A stretch of 64,000 nucleotides of DNA from Enterobacter sp. EA-1 (GTDB taxonomy: Bacteria > Pseudomonadota > Gammaproteobacteria > Enterobacterales > Enterobacteriaceae), in contig CP025776.1 of the NCBI GenBank assembly GCA_002886105.1, positions 4,650,001 to 4,714,000 on the forward strand. Direction: 5' to 3'. Numbering within the stretch: the stretch's first letter is position 1; every line of letters starts with the position of its first letter. A program made the translations under genes and the position numbers. The notes beneath the pieces are model-generated. The model was not told the origin of the DNA. It searched no databases and saw only the letters and a list, made by a program, of their open reading frames with translations. Below are positions 56,089 to 64,000 of this stretch, piece by piece.

Positions 56089-58440
56089 GGTTGATCTGCC
56101 GCGAATAGGGTTTGTATGTCATCGCGTAACAGACGAGCGTCCTCGTGGATCCAATTTGCCGTCCGGATACAGTGTTGCAAATGCTGCCGCAACGCCAATA
56201 CTGACGATTCGTTTTGCTGCCGTATCGCCGGTGCTGTCACGCAAACTTTCCTGTAGTCCCGCGAGACTTAACGAGAACTCGGCGAAAAATGTTGCCATCC
56301 CTGCCGTAACAGAAACATCGACCTGTGCGGCTAAAGCTTTACGGATTTGTTCACAAAAATGCGCGATATGGTTGATCAATTTCTGATGTAACGAGCCGAC
56401 ATCGATGACATAGCGGGTACGCGTGACCACATAATCATCCCATCCCCAACTGGGATTATTCAGCCAGCGCGATACCGTTTCCCGCACGCTGCTCGCCCGC
56501 GCCGCTTGCCCGGCGGGAACATCTTCCGGCGCAATCACGTTGGTAAACAGCGAGCGGGTATTAAAGTTCAGCGTGCTGGGCTGGAAGGCCGGAAAACTGA
56601 TACGCGCACGGAAGCCCGCGTGGTTAAGCTCTTCTTTAATACGGGTCTCAATGGGACGCATCGTATCGTTCAGAGAGCGGGTCAGCGTATGCTCCAGTTC
56701 ATCAAAACGCAGAGCCAGCCCGCGGCTGATGCGCTCCTGTGCCGCCAGCAAAATCGTCTCGCAACCTGAGCGGATTTTACTGATCACAATCTGCGCGGCC
56801 TCGCCTTCATCTTCCAGAATAAGCTGGTCCGGGGTTAATCCCGCGTTCAGACGCAGATCCGCCTTGCTGTCGCGGGCTATGCGCACCAGTTTTCCCTCGT
56901 GGAACTGAGGCATCAATCGCCTCGACGATTTCAAACTGCTGACCATGAATAAAGGTTTCCGCCGCAGCCAGCGCCTCTTCCACTTCGTGCGCAATTTCGT
57001 CGCTAACGCTCTCCGGCTGGTACGCAACAGCGCCATATCCTCTTCCAGACGCGTAATATTGTGCTCCAGCTCCTCATACGCCACCGTTAATCCCCTGGTA
57101 GCGAAAATCGAGATACTCGCGGGCGCTCTGGGTGTAATTCAATAGCTTATGCGAAGCCGAACGCAGCGCGAACAGCGAGGCGTTGGCATGAGCCGCGTGC
57201 AACAACTTGCGAATTGGCTGCTCGAACAGCGAGTCTTCCCATAGCAGGTTGGCGGCATGATGAATATGTTCGATATCGTCTAAATCGTCTGTGCGCCAGC
57301 GACGCCCCAAAGCCGCTTCGGCAAAGTCCTGTACCCAGCGCTGGTCCTGCGGATGCGGCAAGCGGCCCTCGGTTTTTAAGCTCGTGCCGCGCGCGGTTAG
57401 CCAGATATCCCCACATGGAAGAGACCGGGAAAATCTGCGTCGGATTAATTTGCCCCTTCATCAGCGTGCCGGAAATCAGCGCCCGAACCTGCTCTTCATC
57501 GTCGCTATTGCGATCTTTCTGGTCGAATTTATTCACCAGCGCATACAACGGCACCGAGCGGCCAACCGCAGAAATCGCGCGGCGCACTTCTTCATCAGAA
57601 ATTGATTTAAGCTGTGTATAGTCCATCACCGCCAGCACGGCGGAGGCGCGGGCTAACTGCTCGCTCAACATTTTTGCAGGTGGGGCTGCCCGGCTTCGTT
57701 TGGCCCAGGGTGTCCAGCAGCGTCAGTTGACCGAGTTGGTTATCGAGCCCGGCCAGATGCACGAACTCGACTTCAATCACCGGAATATGTTCGATGGAGG
57801 CGTAGGCGGAAAAGGGAAATCCACGTCCAGCGCTTTCGAGAGCCGCACTAAGTCATTGAGGCTTTTCAAACAGTGGAATATCGGCTGCGCGCCAAGGTAG
57901 TGTTTATCAAACGCATTCCCACGGGCAATACGATCCAGCAGACCGGCCATGTCTTTATCGATTTCCAGCTTTTGCGCCAGCTTTTCGCGATCGTAGTTAA
58001 ATAGACGGGTCTGCAACTGCTGCGACAGTGCATCAATCGGCCCTACATGAGAAAAATGCAGCACCGGCTCTTTCTGACTCGGCGTGTGTCGAATCAGCGT
58101 CGGCAATGCCGTCATAGGACGGTTACGATTGGGCAACACCTCAGTACCCACAATCGCATTGATGGTGGTCGACTTGCCGGCTTTCATGGTGCCAACGATC
58201 GCCAGCACCATTTCCAGACGGGTGATTTTCCGTAATTCATTGTGCAGCGTGGCCTGTTGCGCCTCAACGCCGCGCGAACTGAAATGTAAAGGCAGTACGT
58301 TGGCATTTTCTGCTGCACCGGGAAGGCTCGTCTCATCAAACGTCGCCGCCGGCATTTTTTTCAACGCCCCGAGATTATGCAAAGAGAGTTGTAACAGCCT
58401 CTCTGCCTCCGGCTTAATTCAAAATTGTCTGTGTGTGCAT
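56085..58440 (-). CDS. crfC: CrfC, dynamin-like clamp-binding GTPase
   Basis: In E. coli it binds the DNA polymerase clamp and helps sister replisomes stay together. About 780 residues. G1 P-loop GTMKAGKSTT at about 58190, followed by LPNRNRPMTALPTLIRHTP; LLDTLGPNEAGQPHL (G3) near 57690 and NKFD (G4) near 57530. The C-terminal helical region ends LLRDDIQTLFAADQP. Breaks at 58410, 57820, 57680, 57370, 57090, 57015, 56915 and 56130. Confidence 0.93.
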
Positions 58441-59042
58441 GTTAAAAGTCTTTCCTTAACGCAAATTTCTTACTTTTATTTAGCCGCGCAGTTATTTGTT
58501 AAGTTTCGGCTTTTATAATTACGTGTGGAAAATATCTTCAAAGATAAATACCTGATGGGAATCAGGAAATGATATTTTTATCCTCAAAAAATGACAGCAA
58601 CACCCCCTCCGGTCATAAAAAACCAGAGAATTTCAGCGTAGCGCATTTTTGGAAACAGCCGAGGATATATCGTCATGTATTTACCCACCCAAATTGAGAG
58701 GTAATTATCCCCCAGTGGCGCTGGAGGCAGCAGGTATGACAGTTTGTAGCTAATTACATCAGGTACTACCTGTCACCATATCTGAATTAGTAAATGCTGG
58801 CAATTTCCACCCGTAAATATTCCGAATATTAAGCATGAGATAATCCTGATAACGTTTCTGCGATAAGCATCGCTTAAGCGAATGACAGGTTATGTCACCG
58901 CTATCACTTTTTTATCCTTTATGAAAAAAACAATAACAACGGCAAAAGTGCGGTTTTGCTGTATAATTGCGGACTTTTCAGGCAATGCGCCTTTTGTGTC
59001 AGCTAACTGCTGGCCGTGTATGTACTTTTGAGGAAATCCCCT
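58441..59042. other. Intergenic region crfC-yjdM
   Basis: About 600 bases, A/T rich at both ends. No gene seen. Short palindromes occur (for example ATGACAGGTTATGTCA near 58880), but I could not fit a PhoB box, so none is claimed. Confidence 0.6.
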
Positions 59043-59377
59043 ATGCAACTCCCGCACTGTCCACAATGTAATTCCGAATACACTTACGAAGATAACGGCA
59101 TGTTCATTTGCCCGGAATGCGCACATGAGTGGGACACCGCAGAATCCAGTCACGACGCCGACGAATTAATCGTCAAGGATGCAAATGGCAACCTGTTAGC
59201 CGACGGCGACAGCGTGACTGTAATTAAAGATTTGAAAGTAAAAGGAAGTTCTTCAATGCTGAAGATCGGTACGAAAGTGAAAAATATTCGTCTGGTGGAA
59301 GGCGATCATAATATTGATTGTAAGATCGACGGTTTCGGCCCGATGAAGCTGAAATCAGAATTTGTTAAAAGAACTAA
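59043..59377 (+). CDS. yjdM: YjdM (PhnA), zinc-ribbon protein
   Basis: 111 residues: N-terminal zinc ribbon ([21 protein letters not shown]) and the PhnA domain ([40 protein letters not shown]). In E. coli it is not required for C-P bond cleavage; function unknown. The true end is F-V-K-K-N-stop at 59375-59377. One A is missing from the A-run at 59367, which makes the frame run on for 27 false codons. Confidence 0.95.
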
Positions 59378-59487
59378 TGTATCGGCGGGAAGTCAGCTTC
59401 CGCCGGATAACGTCTCCCTCCCCACCAGCATTCATCCCTCCGCAATCCACGTATAACGTAAATGAAACATTAACGCTGCAGCATAAG

Positions 59488-59508
59488 GCCACACCTTATC
59501 TGGCCTAC
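59488..59508. repeat. REP-like sequence before phnF
   Basis: GGCC-ACACCTTATC-TGGCCTAC resembles one arm of the enterobacterial REP element and ends 15 bases before the phnF start. It could also be part of an operator; I cannot tell. Confidence 0.4.
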
Positions 59509-59523
59509 GGGGCGTTGATGACC

Positions 59524-60247
59524 ATGTACTTATCCAGACATCCGACCAGTTATCCTACACGTTATCAGGAAATTGCCGCCAGACTGGAGCAGGAGCTACG
59601 CAATAACTACCGTTGCGGTGACTGGCTCCCTGCCGAACAGCAACTGGCGGCGCGTTTTGAGGTTAACCGCCACACTTTACGCCGCGCCATCGATCAATTG
59701 GTGGAAAAGGCTGGGTACAGCGCCGCCGGGCGTTGGCGTGCTGGTGCTGATGCGCCCGTTCGATTACCCCCTCAATGCGCAGGCGCGCTTTAGCCAGAAC
59801 TTATTGGATCAAGGCAGTCATCCCACCAGCGAGCGTCTGCTGGCGGTACTGCGTCCGGCATCCAGCCACGTGGCAGATGCGTTAGGCGTGCAGGAAGGCG
59901 ATAACGTGATTCACTTGCGCACCCGACGCCGCGTAAATGGCATTGCGCTCTGTTTGATTGATCACTACTTCCGCGACATGGCGCTGTGGCCGTTGCTGCA
60001 ACAGTTCAATAGCGGTTCGCTGCACGATTTTTTGCGCGAACAATCCGATATCCACCTGAAACGAACCCAGACACGCATCAGCGCCCGTCGCGCGCAGGCC
60101 AAAGAGAGCCGCTGGCTGGAGATCCCCACGATGGCGCCGCTGCTCTGCGTGCGCACCCTTAATCACCGTGAAGGCGAAATCAACGCAACGGAGTACTCCG
60201 TCAGCCTGACGCGCGCCGACATGATTGAATTCACCATGGAGCACTGA
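59524..60247 (+). CDS. phnF: PhnF, GntR/HutC-type regulator of phosphonate genes
   Basis: About 241 residues. N-terminal winged helix (YRCGDWLPAEQQLAARFEVN, RHTLRRAIDQLVEKG) and a UTRA ligand domain (FSQNLLDQGSHPTSERLL, INATEYSVSLTRADMIEFTM). Two breaks 25 bases apart, at 59710 and 59727, fall exactly on an expected CCTGG and CCAGG (each lost one base). First gene of the C-P lyase operon here; phnCDE are absent upstream. Confidence 0.96.
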
Positions 60248-60699
60248 ATGCATTTTGATACCTCCACCCGTCAGCGTTGGATGGCAACGCTGGCCCGCTC
60301 CACCCCGGAAATGCTACGGGCAAGGATGCGCACGCTCGGGCTGGCGCCGGAATATGAACAAATACGGGCGCCGCAAACCGGGCTGGTGCAAATTCAGGCG
60401 CGCATGGGCGCGACCGGCGACCGTTTTTTCCCGGCGACGCAACCTTAACCCGCGCAGTGGTTCAACTTGCTGGTGGGCAACTCGGATTTAGCTGGGTATT
60501 GGGCCGTGATAAAGGTCATGCCGAACGCTGCGCCGTGTGCGATGCGCTGTTACAGGATCCCACCCAATATCAGACCCTGATGGAAACCCTTATTACCCCG
60601 CTGGAAGCAGACAGCGCTGCGCGTATTGACGCGCGCGGGGCCGAAGTCAACGCCAGCCGGGTCGACTTCTTTACTCTGGTTCGCGGAGATAACGCATGA
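60248..60699 (+). CDS. phnG: PhnG, C-P lyase core subunit
   Basis: Part of the PhnGHIJ complex that prepares and cleaves alkylphosphonates. About 150 residues: [40 protein letters not shown], and [15 protein letters not shown] at the end. Starts directly after the phnF stop and overlaps phnH (ATGA). One break at 60430 (F-F-P-G-D; a base is missing at an expected CC-GG) gives an early stop. Confidence 0.96.
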
Positions 60700-61277
60700 C
60701 CTTACAACCCGCATTCGCATCGGCGGTTCACGATGCCCAACACTGTTTTCGCCGCCTGCTAAAAGCCATGAGCGAGCCGGGCGTCATTGTCTCGCTACCG
60801 CAACTGGAAGCACGGTTGGCCGCCGCTCAACCCGGCCTCCACCAGCGTACTGTTGACGCTGGTGGACAACGACACCCCAATCTGGCTCTCCGGTGCGCTC
60901 AGCAACGATCTGGTCCGCCAGAACCTGCGTTTTCACACCAATGCACCGTTGGTGGATCAACCGCAGCAGTCGCTGTTCGCGGTGGCCGATCACACCCTGA
61001 GCGCCTTGCAGCTCAGCGCACTGCGGCGGTACCGCCAGCAGCCCGAAACCAGCGCCACGCTGATCTTGCAACTTCGGCCTGAGCGGCGGGCGCATGCTGC
61101 GCCTCACCGGGCCCTGGCATTCTGGAAGAGCGCATGATTGCGCCGCAACTGCCGGAGTGTATTACCGATGAGTTTACCGACCGTCCGCACTCGTTCCCGA
61201 CAGGCATTGATGTGATCCTGACCTGCGGCGACCGCGCGCTGGCTATCCCCAGAACCACGCTTGTGGAGGTGTGCTGA
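60696..61277 (+). CDS. phnH: PhnH, C-P lyase core subunit
   Basis: About 194 residues. [31 protein letters not shown], then [20 protein letters not shown] and [20 protein letters not shown]. End [11 protein letters not shown]. Breaks at about 60810 (after PQL), 61072 (Q-L-A-S-L-S-G-G) and 61113 (CCTGG read as CCCTGG). Coupled to phnG and phnI by overlapping start and stop codons. Confidence 0.95.
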
Positions 61278-62348
61278 TGTACGTTGCTGTCAAGGGGGGC
61301 GAAAAGGCGATTGCCGCCGCCCACGCTCTGCAGGAACACAAACGTCGTGGCGACAATGAACTGCCGGAACTGAGCGTCGGGCAAGTCGCCGAACAGCTCC
61401 ACCTCGCGGTGGACAGGGTGATGACCGAAGGGGGCATCGCCGATCGCGAGCTGGCAGCGCTGGCGCTGAAACAGGCAAGCGGCGATAACGTCGAAGCTAT
61501 CTTTCTGCTGCGCGCTTACCGCACGACGCTCCCGCGTCTGGCCGTTAGCGAACCCATCGACAGCGCAAACATGCGTTTAGAACGCCGTATTTCAGCGGTC
61601 TACAAAGATATTCCCGGCGGCCAGCTGCTTGGCCCGACTTACGATTACACCCACCGGTTACTGGACTTCGCCCTGCTTGCCGAAGGCGACACCACCCCGT
61701 TGCGCACCGCGGAGCCCCCGCCCGCAGGAGGCCACGCCGCATGTGTTCAGCCTGCTGGTCAACGAAGGGCTGGCGAAAGCCGAGCAGGACAGCGGCGCAA
61801 CACCGGATGATATTACCCGCCAGCCGCCGGTCTTCCCCTGCTCGCGGGCGTCACGCTTGCAACAACTGGCGCGCGGCGACGAAGGGTATTTGCTGGCGCT
61901 GGCTTACTCCACTCAACGTGGATACGGGCGCAACCACCCCTTCGCCGGCGAGATCCGCAGTGGCTACGTCGAGGTGGAAATTGTGCCGGAAGAGCTGGGT
62001 TTCGCCGTGAATATTGGCGAACTGCTGGTGACCGAATGCGAAATGGTCAACGGATTTGTCGCCCCGGAGAAGGAGGCGCCGCATTTTACCCGTGGCTATG
62101 GGCTGGTGTTTGGCATGAGCGAGCGCAAAGCCATGGCGATGGCGTTGGTCGATCGCGCATTACAAGCCGCCGACTACGGTGAACCGGTGCGCAGCCCGGC
62201 GCAGGACGAAGAGTTCGTGCTGGCGCATGCGGATAATGTTGAAGCTGCGGGTTTCGTCTCACACCTCAAGCTCCCCCCATTACGTCGATTTCCGAGGGCT
62301 GAACTGGACTTGCTCAGACAGTTACAACAGGAGAAGCACCGTGGCTAA
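61277..62348 (+). CDS. phnI: PhnI, C-P lyase subunit (nucleosidase step)
   Basis: With PhnGHL it swaps the adenine of ATP for methylphosphonate. About 355 residues, strongly conserved: [98 protein letters not shown]. Breaks at 61715-61735 and 62275-62297 (CCAGG read as CCGAGGG at D-F-Q-A). Ends QLQQEKHRG. Confidence 0.97.
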
Positions 62349-63189
62349 CGCGCTGACCGGCTATAACTTTGCCTTTCTTGATGAGCAAACCAAGCGCATG
62401 ATCCGCCGGGCGCTGCTCAAAGCAGTGGCCATCCCCGGCTACCAGTGCCGTTTGGCGGCCGTGAAATGCCCATGCCCTATGGCTGGGGAACCGGCGGCAT
62501 TCAGCTCACCGCCAGCGTGATTGGCGAAGACGATGTGCTGAAAGTGATCGATCAGGGGGCGGACGACACCACAAACGCCGTGTCGATTCGCCAGTTCTTC
62601 AGTCGGGTGACGGGGGTGGAAACCACCGAGCGCACCGCAGACGCCACGCTGATACAGACCCGCCACCGCATTCCTGAAACGCCGCTGACCGCCGATCAAA
62701 TCCTGATTTACCGGTGCCGATTCCGGAGCCATTGCGCTTTATTGAGCCGCGCGAAACCGAGACCCGCACCATGCATGCGCTGGAAGAGTATGGCGTCATG
62801 CAGGTGAAGCTGTATGAAGATATCGCCCGCTTCGGCAACTTCACCACCCGTTATGCGCCCGGCCGGTGAAAGTCAATGACCGCTACATCATGGATCCTTC
62901 GCCCATTCCGGCTTTTGATAACCCGAAAATGCACATGATGCCCGCCCTGCAACTGTTTGGCGCCGGGCGAGAAAAACGGATTTACGCTGTGCCGCCTTAT
63001 ACGCAGGTGGTCAGCCTCGATTTTGAAGACTACCCCTTCGCACCGCAAAAATGGGATCACCCTTGCGCCATCTGCGGTTCGACCCACAGCTATCTGGATG
63101 AAGTGGTGCTGGACGATACCGGTAAGCGGATGTTCGTCTGCTCCGACACCGATTACTGCCGCCAACAGAGCGAGGCTTTACGTAAATGA
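62341..63189 (+). CDS. phnJ: PhnJ, radical SAM C-P lyase
   Basis: Cuts the carbon-phosphorus bond using a [4Fe-4S] cluster. GTG start overlapping the phnI stop (MANALTGYNFAFLDEQTKRM). The cysteines of the catalytic region are in CAICGSTHSYLDE and FVCSDTDYC near the C-terminus. About 281 residues. Breaks at 62452 (CCAGG read as CCAG), 62711 (CCGG) and 62850-62865. It overlaps phnK by 4 bases. Confidence 0.97.
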
Positions 63190-63941
63190 CCCAACCGCTG
63201 CTTTCGGTGAATCACCTCTCGCATCTGTATGCGCCGGGAAAAGGTTTTACCGATGTGTCGTTCGATCTCTGGCCCCGTGAGGTACTGGGCATTGTCGGGG
63301 AGTCCGGTTCCGGTAAAACCACATTGCTGAACGCGATTTCGGCCCGCTTGCCGCCGCAGCAGGGCGACATTCTCTATCAGAACCGCAATCTGTACGCCAT
63401 GAGCGAGGCCGAGCGCCGCCGACTGCTACGCACCGAATGGGGCGTGGTGCATCAGCATCCGCTGGACGGCCTGCGTCGCCAGTGTCTGCGGGCGGCAATA
63501 TTGGCGAACGTTTGATGGCCACCGGCGCACGTCATTATGGCGATCCGCGCCACGGCGGAGCAGTGGCTAAGCGATGTGGAGATCCCGCCATCACGCATTG
63601 ATGATCTCCCACGACGTTTTCGGGCGGTATGCAGCAGCGTCTGCAAATCGCCCGCAACCTCGTCACACAGCCAAAGCTGGTGTTTATGGATGAACCCACC
63701 GGCGGGCTGGACGTATCAGTCCGGTGCTCGATTGCTGGATCTGCTGCGCGGCCCGTGGTGGAAATGAACCCCGGCCGTGGTGATGGTCACCCATGATTTA
63801 GGCGTTGCGCGCCTGCTGGCGAACCGCCTGCTGGTGATGAAACAGGGTCAGGTGGTGGAAAGTGGGTTAACTGACCGTGTTCTCGACGATCCGCATCATC
63901 CGTACACCCAATTACTGGTCTCCTCGGTATTACAAAATTAA
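63186..63941 (+). CDS. phnK: PhnK, ABC-type ATPase of the C-P lyase complex
   Basis: ATPase that binds the PhnGHIJ core. About 252 residues: Walker [12 protein letters not shown] at about residue 40, signature segment [16 protein letters not shown] and Walker [15 protein letters not shown] (several in shifted frames), switch [12 protein letters not shown]. Breaks at 63270, 63480, 63500, 63530, 63625, 63715 and 63755. phnL follows after 10 bases. Confidence 0.95.
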
Positions 63942-63951
63942 GGAGTGTCCA

Positions 63952-64000
63952 ATGCCTGTCTTACGTGTGGAAAATGTCAGTAAAACCTTTGTTCTGCACC
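63952..64000 (+). CDS. phnL: PhnL, ABC-type ATPase, 5' end only
   Basis: Sixteen codons (MPVLRVENVSKTFVLH) match the PhnL N-terminus, V-S-K-T-F being conserved. AGGAG lies 8 bases upstream. The rest is beyond the right edge. Order after phnK supports the name. Confidence 0.85.
   Translation, partial: MPVLRVENVSKTFVLH

Noticed and set aside
58870-59000. PhoB box ahead of yjdM/phnF
   Set aside because: TGTCA-like words occur, but not as two direct 7-base repeats with 4-base spacing on either strand.

Overview
The window is chromosomal DNA from an enterobacterium of the family Enterobacteriaceae. Gene content and order largely match the E. coli/Salmonella 94-95 min region (amiB-mutL-miaA-hfq-hflXKC-yjeT-purA, glyVXY, orn-rsgA-psd-mscM, epmA, frdABCD, efp-epmB, groSL, aspA-dcuA-cutA-dsbD, pheU, proP, yjcZ-crfC, phn). 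It is not E. coli itself. ampC is missing between frd and blc, cadCBA is missing beside the tRNA-Phe gene, phnCDE is missing before phnF, and ecnR, kdgT, a NicO metal exporter, an intimin-like adhesin, a chemoreceptor and a Tlde1-like effector pair are present. I cannot fix the genus (Enterobacter, Kosakonia, Citrobacter or a relative).

Reading quality governs everything below. Almost every long gene is broken by one- or two-base indels, yet all remain recognisable end to end. When broken frames are repaired by protein continuity, most breaks fall on a Dcm site: CCTGG read as CCTCGG, CCGG or CACCGG, and CCAGG read as CCGAGG or CCGG. The rest are mostly homopolymer errors. This is the signature of an unpolished long-read (nanopore-type) assembly of a Dcm-methylating strain, not of gene decay. 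CDS coordinates therefore run from true start to true stop across the breaks.

Layout. 1-12.4 kb: the leftward amiB superoperon (cell wall amidase, mismatch repair, tRNA modification, Hfq, FtsH modulators), then queG. 12.7-13.3 kb: three tRNA-Gly genes with a stringent-type promoter. 13.3-20.5 kb: orn, rsgA, psd-mscM, epmA. 20.6-25.0 kb: fumarate reductase, blc, and gdx under a guanidine-II riboswitch. 25.3-28.1 kb: ecnR, entericidins, efp and epmB; EpmA and EpmB together modify EF-P. 28.1-36.3 kb: an accessory block with a chemoreceptor under a FliA promoter, yjeI, a giant intimin/invasin-like adhesin, an unknown lipoprotein and a ToxR/CadC-like regulator. 36.4-47.9 kb: groSL with a sigma-32 promoter, yjeH, fxsA, aspA-dcuA, cutA-dsbD-yjdC, and a LysE/AraC pair. 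48.1-50.2 kb: tRNA-Phe followed by a small island carrying a DUF2778 L,D-transpeptidase toxin, its periplasmic immunity candidate and an HTH_39 protein. 50.3-58.4 kb: yjdF, NicO exporter, proP, kdgT, yjcZ-crfC. 59.0-64 kb: yjdM (phnA) and the start of a C-P lyase operon, phnFGHIJKL.
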